DNA of 64,000 nt from Bacteroidota bacterium (GCA_947469885.1 CANIQT010000005.1:1-64000); one strand, 5' to 3'. Counted from the first letter of the stretch, positions 53,352 to 62,262 are shown. Notes: generated from the sequence alone by a model not told the origin. Program-made: numbers and translations.

Positions 53352-54935
53352 TTACTGCTTAATTACCTTCCTGCTCACCATTCCTTTGTCAGTTTGCACA
53401 TTTACAAAATACATTCCTGAAGGTTGGTTGGATAAATTAATTTCAGATTTCAGATTTTTGATTTCAGATTGAAAAACTACTTCCCCTAAGATATTTATTA
53501 CTTTTAAGGAAGCATTTTTAGGGGCTTCTGAAAAGGTAAGGGTGGTGGTGGAGGTGAAGGGGTTGGGGGAGAGGAGGAGGGAATTTTCAAATCCCTGTTC
53601 TGGAACTATACTGGTACTGCAAATATTAGTTACAGTTATACCCCTTTGCACTTGTGCAGGAAATGAACCTTGAGTCAAATTAAAATCAAAAGCAGGAATA
53701 AGAGAGTCAACCGTAACTGTTAAGTTGTTGGTAACTGTTACAGGAGTAAAAGTATGACAAAAGCTATTACCTGATGCATCTGTTTTAATAAGATATAAAT
53801 CATTAATTCCTGCACCCATAGTCGTTCCTCCTGCCAATATTAATCCTCCATCCCTAGTCGAATGAACAGAATTAATAAATTCATAACCACTGTTCCCATA
53901 ATTCTTAGACCAGGATAGATTGCCTGAAGAATCCGTTTTAATGAGATATGCCTGGGGATTAAAACTATGTGTAACTCCACCTATTGCAAATCCCTTGTCA
54001 GTCATTTGTTCAACAGAATAGGCACGTTCATAATCATTTCCTCCATAGGATTTGCACCATATAGGGTTGCCCCTTAAATCAGTTTTCATTACCAGGAAAT
54101 CATCAATTGAGGTACTTCCACCAGTATTGGTTTCTCCACAAATAATATATCCACCTTCAATCCGTTTGATATTAAAAAATTCTTCATTCGAAGTTCCAAT
54201 ATCATAGGTTTTGTTCCAAACCGGAATCCCCAAAGAATTCACTTTAAGCAAAAATGCATTATTGTATATGTAACCTGCAACAATAAATCCACCATCTTCG
54301 GATAATTCTATACTTACTGGACTTGCGGGAGTACCCGCATAGGTCATGCAATATGCTTTTCCAAAAATCATATTTCCGTTTTTATCAGTTTTCACAATTC
54401 CAATATCGCTGATGCATGTGGAGCCAAATGGATATGAACCATTCCCTACATTCCCTAATAAAACAAATCCACTATCAGGAGTTTGTTTTATGTTGTAAGT
54501 AATATCACTGAAAGCTGCCGAAAAGCTCCTTGTCCAAACAGTATCTCCATTGGCATTTAATTTTCGAATACTTAAAAAGTATGATTCTACAGAAACAACG
54601 AAACCCCCATCATAGCATTGAATGACAGATGCAGCTACTTCTGTTGCAGTACTGTTTCGTCTCATGGTTCTTGTCCAGATTGTATCGCCCGAAAGATCTG
54701 TCTTAATTAGGCAGGAATTTCTGTCTGAAGAAGAATTTATAGAAATTGTCCCATACAAGATATACCCTCCCCCAGTTTCAGATGAATCATTCAATTGCTG
54801 CACGGTTGTAGTTGGTCTGTAACCACAAGGATTATTATCCCACCAAGGCTTTCCATATGCTTTTTGAAACATCACCTGCCCAAACACCCCACCCCAAAAG
54901 CACCCCAACAACATAACAAGAAATATTTTTTTCAT
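53352..54935 (-). CDS. T9SS type A protein with propeller-like blades
   Basis: A 527-residue secreted protein with a signal peptide cut before Gln (GVFGQ). Seven or eight blades have the pattern SxDGGFIVAG...LxKTDSxGNLSWSKNYG (about 45-400). It is a paralogue in architecture of the protein encoded at 21981-23594. The sorting domain has LLLSPNPFTSTTTLTF, VINILGEVVF and PSGMYFVNVQTDKG. Two spots look repeat-derived: SEIKNLKSEIN (ATTTCAGATTTCAGATTT type) and the unusually GC-rich LLLSPNPFTSTTT stretch (53545-53585). It is convergent with the S41 peptidase gene across a repeat-rich gap. Confidence 0.9.
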   Translation of the reverse strand: MKKIFLVMLLGCFWGGVFGQVMFQKAYGKPWWDNNPCGYRPTTTVQQLNDSSETGGGYILYGTISINSSSDRNSCLIKTDLSGDTIWTRTMRRNSTATEVAASVIQCYDGGFVVSVESYFLSIRKLNANGDTVWTRSFSAAFSDITYNIKQTPDSGFVLLGNVGNGSYPFGSTCISDIGIVKTDKNGNMIFGKAYCMTYAGTPASPVSIELSEDGGFIVAGYIYNNAFLLKVNSLGIPVWNKTYDIGTSNEEFFNIKRIEGGYIICGETNTGGSTSIDDFLVMKTDLRGNPIWCKSYGGNDYERAYSVEQMTDKGFAIGGVTHSFNPQAYLIKTDSSGNLSWSKNYGNSGYEFINSVHSTRDGGLILAGGTTMGAGINDLYLIKTDASGNSFCHTFTPVTVTNNLTVTVDSLIPAFDFNLTQGSFPAQVQRGITVTNICSTSIVPEQGFENSLLLSPNPFTSTTTLTFSEAPKNASLKVINILGEVVFQSEIKNLKSEINLSNQPSGMYFVNVQTDKGMVSRKVIKQ

Positions 54936-55020
54936 TACTTAAATATTAGTAAACAAAGATAGTTATTTACAATATACAAGCAAGAATTAATTCCCCCACC
55001 CTCAACTCATATTATATTAG

Positions 55021-55028
55021 TAATTTTG
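55021..55028 (+). promoter_or_regulatory. TAATTTTG box before the MntA/HepT pair
   Basis: It fits the -7 consensus TAnnTTTG. The chosen mntA ATG is 88 bp downstream; a longer frame starts at 55060. Confidence 0.35.
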
Positions 55029-55116
55029 TGCCCTGTATTAAAGAGGTCTATAACCTTTAGTGGAAAACCTGAAAAGAAAAATAAAGTATCTTTGTAAAAA
55101 TAACCTATGCTGTTTT

Positions 55117-55434
55117 ATGCAAGCCATTGTAAATACTAAAAAAGAATTAACTGCCACAATTGTCCTTCATCAGGAGGAGATAAAAAAATACGGAGTAAAA
55201 CGCTTGGGGATATTTGGTTCATTTGTTCGCGATGATGCTTCTCAAACCAGCGATGTAGATTTTTTAATTGAGTTTGCCCCAGAATATAAAACGCTGAAAA
55301 ATTTTGTCGGGTTGGCAAACTATTTAACCCATCTTACTGGAAGAAAAATAGAAATAGTTACTCCCCAATCGTTAAATAAATATATCGGAAAATACATTTT
55401 AGAACAAGTAGAATATGTCGCCTTCGCTGCTTGA
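55117..55434 (+). CDS. mntA: MntA-type minimal nucleotidyltransferase
   Basis: A 105-residue nucleotidyltransferase of the MntA group, antitoxin of the HepT/MntA system. The motif GSF-x9-DxD is seen with Gly34, Ser35, Asp46 and Asp48 (GSFVRDDASQTSDVDF). Known MntA proteins add AMP units to HepT and silence it. The chosen ATG gives the usual length; 19 extra codons upstream are open. It overlaps hepT by 20 bp. The C-terminal part, KYILEQVEYV, is also typical. Confidence 0.87.
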   Translation: MQAIVNTKKELTATIVLHQEEIKKYGVKRLGIFGSFVRDDASQTSDVDFLIEFAPEYKTLKNFVGLANYLTHLTGRKIEIVTPQSLNKYIGKYILEQVEYVAFAA

Positions 55435-55756
55435 TTTTTTACAGCATATTTTATCAGAGTGTTCTTTTGTAATAAGAAATACCGAAAGAAAAACGAAAGA
55501 AGAGATTCTTGATGATGAGGTATTGACAAGGGCTTTGGTAAGGAGTTTAGAAGTTATTGGAGAAGCAGTGAAAAAATTACCATTAGATTTTCGAACTAAA
55601 TACCCTCAAGTAAATTGGGATGATATGGCAGGAATGAGGGATGTATTAATTCATCATTATTTTGGAATAGACTATGATGTAGTTTGGAATACCATTAAAA
55701 ATGATATTCCTGAAATAAGCAATGAATTGGAAAGAATAATAAATTTAGAATCTTAA
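55415..55756 (+). CDS. hepT: HepT-like RNase toxin (DUF86)
   Basis: A 113-residue helical HEPN protein. The RNase motif Rx4HxY is intact as R75-DVLI-H80-H-Y82 (GMRDVLIHHYFGID). With the overlapping mntA gene it forms a type VII toxin-antitoxin pair: HepT cuts RNA and MntA inactivates it by adenylylation. Order (antitoxin first) and overlap are normal. No phage or transposon lies next to it. Confidence 0.88.
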   Translation: MSPSLLDFLQHILSECSFVIRNTERKTKEEILDDEVLTRALVRSLEVIGEAVKKLPLDFRTKYPQVNWDDMAGMRDVLIHHYFGIDYDVVWNTIKNDIPEISNELERIINLES

Positions 55757-55799
55757 CTCCCCTGTATTCGTAATTCGAAAAAATTCGTAATTCGTAGTA

Positions 55800-56882
55800 G
55801 TGATTAAAAAAGACATCCGCCACCTATCCTTAGAAGAACTAAAAACTGTTTTTACAGAAAACGGGGATAAAGCTTTTCGTGCCAAACAGGTGTATGAATG
55901 GTTGTGGAAAAAGTCGGCCACTTCGTTTGATGCAATGACCAACCTCAGCAAAGAAACAAGAGAATTATTAAACACTCATTTTGTAATCAATGCCGTAAAG
56001 GTGGATGATATGCAGGTGAGCCGAGACCGAACTATTAAAAATGCCTTTAAGCTGTACGATGGAAATATAGTGGAAGGAGTGTTGATACCAAGTACCACCA
56101 GGATGACAGCTTGTATATCTTCACAAGTAGGATGCAGCTTGACTTGTAAATTTTGTGCAACAGGCAGGTTGGAAAGATTAAGAAACCTGAATGCAGATGA
56201 AATATACGACCAGGTAGTATTAATTAAAAATCAGGCTGAAACAAAATACAATACCCCTCTTACCAACATTGTATATATGGGTATGGGAGAGCCTTTGCTA
56301 AACTATGCAAACATGATGGAGAGTGTACAAAAAATTACATCTCCCGAAGGATTGAACATGTCACCTCAACGGATAACTGTGAGTACAGCAGGTGTTGCCA
56401 AGATGATAAAAAAATTGGGAGATGACGGAGTGAAATTTAATTTAGCTTTGTCGCTGCATGCAGCAAGTGACGCAAAAAGAAACATCATCATGCCGATTAA
56501 TGAAAGTAATAGTTTGGAAGCATTGGCAGAAGCTTTAAAATATTTTTATGAAAAAACCGAAACACGGGTAACGTACGAATACATTGCATTTAAAGATTTT
56601 AATGACAGTCTGGACGATGCAAGAGACTTAGCAAGGTTTTGCAAACATATTCCATGTAAGGTAAATATTATTGAGTACAACCCTATTGATGATGGAGAAT
56701 TTAAACAAACAACTCCCGAGCGGTTGGATGCTTTTGCAAACTATTTAGAAAGTAAAAATATAATTGTAAATGTAAGAAGAAGCCGGGGCAAAGACATTGA
56801 TGCCGCCTGCGGACAGCTTGCAAATAAAAACAAGGAAGGGTTTGAGAAACGGAAAATGAAAAAAGTAGCAAATAGCGAATAG
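55800..56882 (+). CDS. rlmN: 23S rRNA (adenine-C2)-methyltransferase
   Basis: A 360-residue radical SAM methyltransferase that modifies 23S rRNA A2503 (E. coli numbering) and some tRNAs. The cluster motif is CSLTCKFCATG; YMGMGEPLLNY, STAGV and LALSLHAA are also conserved, and the resolving Cys lies in the C-terminal RRSRGKDIDAACGQLA. The start codon is GTG at 55800, preceded by an ATTCGTAATTCG-type repeat. The C-terminal end (VANSE) is encoded by the start of an AATAGCGAATAG repeat that forms a hairpin after the gene. Confidence 0.95.
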   Translation: MIKKDIRHLSLEELKTVFTENGDKAFRAKQVYEWLWKKSATSFDAMTNLSKETRELLNTHFVINAVKVDDMQVSRDRTIKNAFKLYDGNIVEGVLIPSTTRMTACISSQVGCSLTCKFCATGRLERLRNLNADEIYDQVVLIKNQAETKYNTPLTNIVYMGMGEPLLNYANMMESVQKITSPEGLNMSPQRITVSTAGVAKMIKKLGDDGVKFNLALSLHAASDAKRNIIMPINESNSLEALAEALKYFYEKTETRVTYEYIAFKDFNDSLDDARDLARFCKHIPCKVNIIEYNPIDDGEFKQTTPERLDAFANYLESKNIIVNVRRSRGKDIDAACGQLANKNKEGFEKRKMKKVANSE

Positions 56883-56884
56883 TT

Positions 56885-56944
56885 AATAGCGAATAGGCAA
56901 TTAGGGGTACCACCTTATCTATTGACTACTACCTATTCGCTATT
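56885..56944. repeat. 13-bp inverted repeat after rlmN
   Basis: AATAGCGAATAGG (56885-56897) and CCTATTCGCTATT (56932-56944) are perfect inverted copies 34 bp apart. A further AATAGCGAATAG copy lies at 56871-56882 and forms the end of rlmN. No T-tract follows. Confidence 0.75.
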
Positions 56945-56956
56945 CCCTGACCAAAA

Positions 56957-57928
56957 ATGACAGTAAAAGAAATAAAAGCCCCGATACAAAAAGAAATGGA
57001 AGAGTTTGAACTCAAGTTCAAATCATCCATGAAAAGTTCTGTTCCCCTGCTCGATAAAATCACCCAATACATTGTGAAACGCAAAGGCAAACAAATGCGC
57101 CCAATGTTTGTGTTTCTTTCTGCTAAGGTTTGTGGTGAAATGAATGAATCCACTTATCGTGCTGCTTCACTCATAGAATTACTTCATACCGCAACTCTTG
57201 TTCACGATGATGTGGTGGATGATAGTAACGAGCGCAGAGGTTTCTTTTCAGTTAATGCACTTTGGAAAAACAAAATAGCAGTATTGGTTGGTGATTTTTT
57301 GTTGTCAAGAGGGTTGCTTCTTTCTGTTGATAATAAAGATTATCACTTACTTGGAATAGTTTCTAATGCGGTGCGCGAAATGAGTGAAGGAGAATTGTTG
57401 CAAATAGAAAAAGCACGGAAACTGGACATAGATGAAACTGTATATTATGAAATTATTCGTAAAAAAACAGCATCATTAGTAGCTTCCTGTTGTTCCTGCG
57501 GTGCAGCATCAGTAAGTAGTAATGAAGATGCAATAGAAAAAATGCGTGCATTTGGCGAAGCAGTGGGGATGGCATTTCAAATAAAAGACGATTTGTTTGA
57601 CTATGGCGATGGAACCAATATTGGCAAACCAACAGGAATAGATATTAAAGAAAAGAAAATGACGCTGCCTTTGATTTATGCTCTAAACAAAGCTTCTTTT
57701 TTTGACCGAAGAAAAATAATTTACATTGTAAAGAATAATAACAACAATCCTAAGAAAGTAGCCGAAGTAATTGACTTTGTGATTAAAAGCGGAGGTATTG
57801 AATATGCAACTCAAAAGATGATTGAATTTAAGGATAAGGCATTAGATATTATTGCCGGCTTTCCTGATTCAGATTCAAAACAATCGTTAATTGGATTAGT
57901 AAAATATACAACGGAGAGGAAGAATTAA
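56957..57928 (+). CDS. Polyprenyl diphosphate synthase
   Basis: A 323-residue trans-prenyltransferase that lengthens isoprenoid chains by head-to-tail condensation, probably for the menaquinone side chain. The first Asp-rich motif is LVHDDVVDDSNERRG and the second is KDDLFDYGD. GKQMRPMFVF supplies the substrate-binding Lys/Arg. The residues just before the first motif (IELLHTATL) lack a bulky aromatic, which favours a long-chain product. The ATG overlaps no other gene; the rlmN hairpin lies upstream. IspB-like is the best guess, and the exact chain length cannot be read. Confidence 0.9.
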   Translation: MTVKEIKAPIQKEMEEFELKFKSSMKSSVPLLDKITQYIVKRKGKQMRPMFVFLSAKVCGEMNESTYRAASLIELLHTATLVHDDVVDDSNERRGFFSVNALWKNKIAVLVGDFLLSRGLLLSVDNKDYHLLGIVSNAVREMSEGELLQIEKARKLDIDETVYYEIIRKKTASLVASCCSCGAASVSSNEDAIEKMRAFGEAVGMAFQIKDDLFDYGDGTNIGKPTGIDIKEKKMTLPLIYALNKASFFDRRKIIYIVKNNNNNPKKVAEVIDFVIKSGGIEYATQKMIEFKDKALDIIAGFPDSDSKQSLIGLVKYTTERKN

Positions 57929-57969
57929 AAAGCCTTATCAATTAATAAAACAATCTACTTCACACGCTG

Positions 57970-58015
57970 GCTCCCCTCTCCTTTCGACAAGGGGAGGGGC
58001 TAGGGGTGAGGTCTT
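57970..58015 (+). repeat. GC-rich palindromic repeat, intergenic copy
   Basis: GGCTCCCCTCTCCTTTCGAC then AAGGGGAGGGGCTAGGGG and TGAGGTCTT. The same element type is inside polA (10709-10751). Confidence 0.8.
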
Positions 58016-58030
58016 ACAAATTTTATCAAT

Positions 58031-58459
58031 ATGAAACCACTTATCATTTTAAGTTTTGTTTTAACAGGTTTGTTTTCATGCAACAATGCAAGGGAAAACC
58101 CCACAGAACAAACAAGCACCGGAAAAGTAAGTTATAACGAAACAACTGCTCCTAAAAAAACACCCGAAGTAATAGACGGAGAAAGTCTAGAGTTTTACGA
58201 AAACGGAAAAGTAAAATTCAGGGGCATGATGAAGAATGGCAAACGCGATGGGTTGTGGAGCAGTTATTACGAAAATGGAGCAAAGTGGAGCGAAACCACT
58301 TTTGCCGAAGGAAAGAAAAACGGAAAAACCACTACCTGGTATGAAAACTCTCAGATGCGTTACGATGGATTTTATACCAACGATATGGAATCGGGCAAAT
58401 GGATTTTCTGGGATGAGAAAGGAAAACAGGTGGAGACAAAAGACTATGATAAAAAATAA
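58031..58459 (+). CDS. MORN-repeat lipoprotein (YwqK-like)
   Basis: A 142-residue lipoprotein (lipobox GLFSC). Four MORN-like repeats follow: YENGKVKFRGMMKNGKRDG, YYENGAKWSETTFAEGKKNG, WYENSQMRYDGFYTNDMESG and WDEKGKQVETKDY (about 50-140). In databases such proteins are often called YwqK antitoxin family, but nothing here supports a toxin-antitoxin role. MORN repeats form a simple beta scaffold at the membrane. It is near the cytochrome-like/YceI cluster; co-transcription is possible (gap 86 bp). Confidence 0.85.
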   Translation: MKPLIILSFVLTGLFSCNNARENPTEQTSTGKVSYNETTAPKKTPEVIDGESLEFYENGKVKFRGMMKNGKRDGLWSSYYENGAKWSETTFAEGKKNGKTTTWYENSQMRYDGFYTNDMESGKWIFWDEKGKQVETKDYDKK

Positions 58460-58545
58460 GTTAATCGTTATTTTTTTATTGTAAATAGGTTACATACAAT
58501 AAAAGATTCTAAATTTGTACTTTATTACTTCAAAATGTGGTTCCA

Positions 58546-58899
58546 ATGAAAAAGCTTTTACTCTTAATATCCGTTACTTTATTTTTTATTGCTTCCTGTA
58601 CGTTCGAAAAAAGAGAGGTGCTACCACCTGAATTCAAATGTGATTCTACTGTTCATTTTCACCCTACCATAGATTCCATCATTATTAAAAATTGTTCTAC
58701 TGTTCCGGGTTGCCATGTTCATGGAGGTTCGGGTACAGGAGATTTTACAAACTTTTCCGAATTACAAACAGCAGCAACTAATGGCACATTGATGAACCAA
58801 GTAGTAACCACCAAATTAATGCCCCAGGGAGCAACGCTTTCTCAGGCAGATATTGACCGAATTCATTGCTGGATAATTCAGGGAGGACTGGATAATTAA
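58546..58899 (+). CDS. Lipoprotein with cytochrome-like CxnCH segment
   Basis: A 117-residue lipoprotein (lipobox FIASC). The body has IIIKNCSTVPGCHVHGGSGTGDF then LMPQGATLSQADIDRIHCWI. This resembles short c-type cytochrome or 'planctomycete cytochrome C'-like domains in which Cys-x5-CH replaces CxxCH, with an axial Met in LMPQGA. Heme binding is plausible but not certain. It begins a three-gene set with a YceI-like and a DUF5777 gene, an association seen in Bacteroidota and thought to concern respiration or redox. Confidence 0.75.
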   Translation: MKKLLLLISVTLFFIASCTFEKREVLPPEFKCDSTVHFHPTIDSIIIKNCSTVPGCHVHGGSGTGDFTNFSELQTAATNGTLMNQVVTTKLMPQGATLSQADIDRIHCWIIQGGLDN

Positions 58900-58946
58900 T
58901 CGAGGGCATAGTTGTTGCAATTACCCCGTAACTAAAACAAAAACAA

Positions 58947-59672
58947 ATGAAAAAAATATTTTTAATAATTATAGGCACATCATTAAGTTCAATACTGTTT
59001 TCACAAATTTATCTTGCAAAAAGCAGTGAGATAAGTTTTTATTCTCATTCTGCTATATTGGATATTCTTGCGGTAAACAAAGCAGCCAAACCCATGCTGA
59101 ATACTGCCACAGGCGATGTTCAAATTAAAATTGCAATGACTGCTTTTCAGTTCGAGAAGCCATTGATGCAGGAACATTTTAATGAAAACTATGTGGAAAG
59201 CGAAAAATTTCCAAATGCAATTTACAAAGGTAAAATAAACGAGAAGGTTGATTTTACTAAGGATGGCGAAACTAAAGTAACTGTAACAGGAAAATTTACT
59301 ATTCACGGAGTGGAGAAAGAAAGAACCATAGATGGATTGGTTTCCGTTAAAGGAAGTGAAATAACCATCTCTTCTAAATTCAACATTCACGTTGCTGATT
59401 ACAACATTAAGGTACCAAGTTTATATGTTACCGAAATTGCCGAAGATGTGGAAGTAAAGTTAAACGCTACATTAGAAAAGTATATAGCCCCGCCTAAGGC
59501 AAAAATCGGAATGACAAAAGCGGAAGTTATCAAGATAATGGGGGAACCTGAGAAAATTTCCGAAACCGAAACTAAGCAAGGGAAAACAGAAATGCTTTTC
59601 TACGACAAAATGAAAACGACCATAAATTTTGATGTTGATGGAAAAGTAAATTACATTAATGGTAATAAATAA
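58947..59672 (+). CDS. YceI-like protein with C-terminal BamE/SmpA-like domain
   Basis: A 241-residue exported protein (signal cut before Gln, ILFSQ). Residues about 20-180 match the YceI-like lipocalin-type barrel (EISFYSHSAILDILAVNKAA, FTIHGVEKERTIDG). Residues about 185-241 read IGMTKAEVIKIMGEPEKISE and end INFDVDGKVNYING, the pattern of a SmpA/OmlA (BamE-like) domain. The fusion is unusual for YceI. YceI-like proteins carry isoprenoid or amphiphilic ligands; the extra domain may bind a partner lipoprotein or barrel. Neighbours are a cytochrome-like lipoprotein and a DUF5777 barrel. Confidence 0.85.
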   Translation: MKKIFLIIIGTSLSSILFSQIYLAKSSEISFYSHSAILDILAVNKAAKPMLNTATGDVQIKIAMTAFQFEKPLMQEHFNENYVESEKFPNAIYKGKINEKVDFTKDGETKVTVTGKFTIHGVEKERTIDGLVSVKGSEITISSKFNIHVADYNIKVPSLYVTEIAEDVEVKLNATLEKYIAPPKAKIGMTKAEVIKIMGEPEKISETETKQGKTEMLFYDKMKTTINFDVDGKVNYINGNK

Positions 59673-59742
59673 TGCACTTTTCTTTAAACAAAAATGCCTG
59701 ATTATTTTCGAATTTATAAAAAAGAATTAAACAGATTAAATT

Positions 59743-60717
59743 ATGATTTGCCAAAAACTAATTGTTCTTAGTTTATCACTTGTTGTTGGTGCTACTGCTT
59801 TTGCACAAGATGATATGCTTTCCATGCTTGATTCCACAAGTGCAAAAAAGACACACGAAAAAGTAATCACTACTTTTAAAGACCAAAAAATAATTAATAC
59901 ACAAACCACCGAGACGGTTAAAGCAGGTACCATGTCGTTTAATATTAATCACCGATTTGGAAACATAGGAACAGAAAGCAACGGGGGCGCGCACACATTG
60001 TATGGCTTAGATAATATTTCAGATGTTCGGTTTGGTTTCGATTTTGGTGTCACCAATAATTTTACCATCGGTATTGGTAGAAGCAAACAAGACGAACTAA
60101 TCGATGGCTTTGTGAAATATAGACTTATGACACAAACCCAAGACAATCATATTCCTTTTTCATTAGCTCTTTATTGTGATGCAAGTTACAATCCTCAAAC
60201 GGCTTCTGTTTTTTATAACGGAATGGCAGAACCAACAGAAACCAATCCATTTACCCAATCTGAAGTGCATCGTTTTTCTTACACCACTCAATTAATCCTT
60301 GCTCGCAAATTCGGTTGGAGATTCTCGCTTGAACTTTTACCAACTTATCAGCACAGAAACTTTGTGTTAGGTAGTATAAATGTGGACAATGATGCAGTAG
60401 AGTCAAACGACTTAATGTCATTCGGTGGTGGTTTCCGTTTCAAGTTTACCAAACGACTGGCTTTTATCTGTGATTATTTTTATACCATTTCTCCTTACCG
60501 CACTGGCAATACAGCTAATCCTTATTATATGCCGCTAGCAGTAGGTTTCGAAATTGAAACTGGTGGTCACGTGTTTCATTTAAATTTCACCAACTCTCCC
60601 GGAATTATAGAAAATAATTTTATTCCCAACACACAAGACAGTTGGCTTAAAGGAGGGTTCAAATTTGGATTTAATATTTCGAGGGTATTTAATGTGACCC
60701 ACCCCAAAAAGAAGTAG
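59743..60717 (+). CDS. DUF5777 family beta-barrel protein
   Basis: A 324-residue probable outer-membrane barrel with a signal cut before Gln (ATAFAQ). The start of the mature part, MSFNINHRFGNIG...LYGLDNISDVRFGFDFGVTNN, and the alternating strand pattern are typical of DUF5777. It ends the set of cytochrome-like lipoprotein, YceI-like protein and barrel. Function unknown. The stop is 14 bp from the convergent thioesterase stop. Confidence 0.85.
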   Translation: MICQKLIVLSLSLVVGATAFAQDDMLSMLDSTSAKKTHEKVITTFKDQKIINTQTTETVKAGTMSFNINHRFGNIGTESNGGAHTLYGLDNISDVRFGFDFGVTNNFTIGIGRSKQDELIDGFVKYRLMTQTQDNHIPFSLALYCDASYNPQTASVFYNGMAEPTETNPFTQSEVHRFSYTTQLILARKFGWRFSLELLPTYQHRNFVLGSINVDNDAVESNDLMSFGGGFRFKFTKRLAFICDYFYTISPYRTGNTANPYYMPLAVGFEIETGGHVFHLNFTNSPGIIENNFIPNTQDSWLKGGFKFGFNISRVFNVTHPKKK

Positions 60718-60730
60718 GAAAGTTTGGAAT

Positions 60731-61192
60731 TTAGGATTTAGGATTCTTCGCTTCAAACTTCGCTTTCGATATTACCACACAAGTAAACCGGCTGATACAA
60801 GTCAAGTCTCCGGTTTCATTATATATTTTTATTTCCCAAATATGGTTCATTCCTTTGCAATGAATCGGTTTGCAAATTCCTGTGACCATTCCCTCTTTAA
60901 CCGCTTTCACATGATTGGCATTTATCTCAATCCCAACGCCTATAAATAAATCTGGATTTACCATTAACCAGGAGGCAATGCTTCCTAATGTTTCAGCCAA
61001 TGCAACTGAAGCACCACCATGCAGCAAACCAAACGGCTGCTTAGTTCTTCCATCCACCGGCATGGTTCCTTTAATATAATCATCACCAATTTCAGTAACC
61101 ACTATTCCAAGCGATTCTGAGAGGGTGTTGGGTGTCATCCATTCAAGATCTTTTATACCTCTGTTGTCGAACCATATTTTTTTATTTTCCAT
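60731..61192 (-). CDS. Hotdog-fold acyl-CoA thioesterase (PaaI/MenI-like)
   Basis: A 153-residue hotdog thioesterase. The signature FGLLHGGASVALAETLGS contains the catalytic Glu region, and GVGIEINANHVKAVKEG is the expected strand. Members hydrolyse aryl- or acyl-CoA; a menaquinone-pathway role (MenI) is possible, but this genome seems to use the futalosine route, so a PaaI-like or general role is more likely. The start overlaps the stop of the GT9 gene by 11 bp. Confidence 0.88.
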   Translation of the reverse strand: MENKKIWFDNRGIKDLEWMTPNTLSESLGIVVTEIGDDYIKGTMPVDGRTKQPFGLLHGGASVALAETLGSIASWLMVNPDLFIGVGIEINANHVKAVKEGMVTGICKPIHCKGMNHIWEIKIYNETGDLTCISRFTCVVISKAKFEAKNPKS

Positions 61193-62156
61193 AACTCCCT
61201 ATTATTTCATTTTCATCAATATCCTTCATACATTTAAAATGTCCTTTCGGGCATTTTTCATAACCTATTTTGGAACACGGGCGGCACGACAGATTTTTTA
61301 CTTCAATCATTTTTGATGTTGGTGCGGGCAGGTAAGGGGTGAAACCAAATGCAGGCACAGTATTTCCCCACACAGAAATAATCTCTTTTTTAAATGCTGC
61401 TGCAACGTGCATTAACCCTGTGTCGTGGGTAATAATTTTTGTTGCCTGCATTATTAATGATGCCGATTGATTCAGATTGTATTTCCCGCAAGCATTGTAA
61501 ATCGTTGTTCCCACAGAGTTTTCAATTTCCATTCCTCTTTCTGCATCTTCTTTTCCTCCTAATACAATAATAGGTTGGTTTAGTTTTTTGCAGATGGAAA
61601 TTATCTTTTCTGTTGGTAATTTTTTAGTGTTGTGTTTTGCACCAATAACAAAACCAATGTATCCCTGTTGATGAGTAACCGGAAGGGAAGAAAGCATTAC
61701 TTCATCTTTTTCGGGAATAAAATAATCCAATCCCTTGTTATCATTTTTAATTCCAAATTTTTCTACTGTTTGCATATATCGGTCAACAATATGTAGAACG
61801 GGCATTTTGTTTACTTTTAAAAAAACAAGCATCAGTTTCCTGAAGTTTAATTTTTTGAAAGAAGAAGCGGGTTTTCCAAGTGCAGCTTTTGTTTGCATCG
61901 AACGAAGATTGTTATGCAAATCAATAATGAAATCAAAATTTTCTTTTTTTAATTGGTTGGTTATTTCCTTTACGTCCTTTTCAATCGTGTGAACTTTGGT
62001 GAGGTAAGGATTATTTTCTAAAATGCCTTTAAAGATTTTTTTTGTGACATAATGTATTTCGGTATCGGGTAGTTGTTGTTTCAGGCAGCGGATAACAGGC
62101 GTGGTTAAAACAATATCGCCAATAGAACTGAAACGTATGATGAGTATTTTTTTCAA
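61182..62156 (-). CDS. Glycosyltransferase family 9 (heptosyltransferase-like)
   Basis: A 324-residue GT9 enzyme, probably adding heptose or a similar sugar to lipopolysaccharide core at the inner membrane. Key parts are IRFSSIGDIVLTTPVIRCL, DLHNNLRS, GFVIGAKHNTKKLP and ITHDTGLMHVAAAF. A Cys-rich tail (LSCRPCSKIGYEKCPKGH) matches a C-terminal feature common in this family. GC-rich palindromic repeats lie between it and the next gene upstream. Length is normal. Confidence 0.92.
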   Translation of the reverse strand: MKKILIIRFSSIGDIVLTTPVIRCLKQQLPDTEIHYVTKKIFKGILENNPYLTKVHTIEKDVKEITNQLKKENFDFIIDLHNNLRSMQTKAALGKPASSFKKLNFRKLMLVFLKVNKMPVLHIVDRYMQTVEKFGIKNDNKGLDYFIPEKDEVMLSSLPVTHQQGYIGFVIGAKHNTKKLPTEKIISICKKLNQPIIVLGGKEDAERGMEIENSVGTTIYNACGKYNLNQSASLIMQATKIITHDTGLMHVAAAFKKEIISVWGNTVPAFGFTPYLPAPTSKMIEVKNLSCRPCSKIGYEKCPKGHFKCMKDIDENEIIGSYGK

Positions 62157-62262
62157 AGCCCCTCCTAACCTCCCCGAAGGGGAGGAAATATTAGTATAAA
62201 ATTGTCAATCTATTTTTTAAAGTACTCTCACCTCCCCTTCGGGGAGGCAGGGTGGGGCTTTA
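62155..62262. repeat. Two GC-rich palindromic repeat pieces
   Basis: GCCCCTCCTAACCTCCCC then GAAGGGGAGG (62158-62187), and CACCTCCCCTTCGGGGAGG with AGGGTGGGGC (62229-62259). They face each other between the GT9 and M28 genes and belong to the element type found in polA and at 57970. Confidence 0.75.

Noticed and set aside
58031-58459. Antitoxin of a toxin-antitoxin system (YwqK naming)
   Set aside because: It is a lipoprotein with MORN-like repeats and no toxin gene adjoins it.
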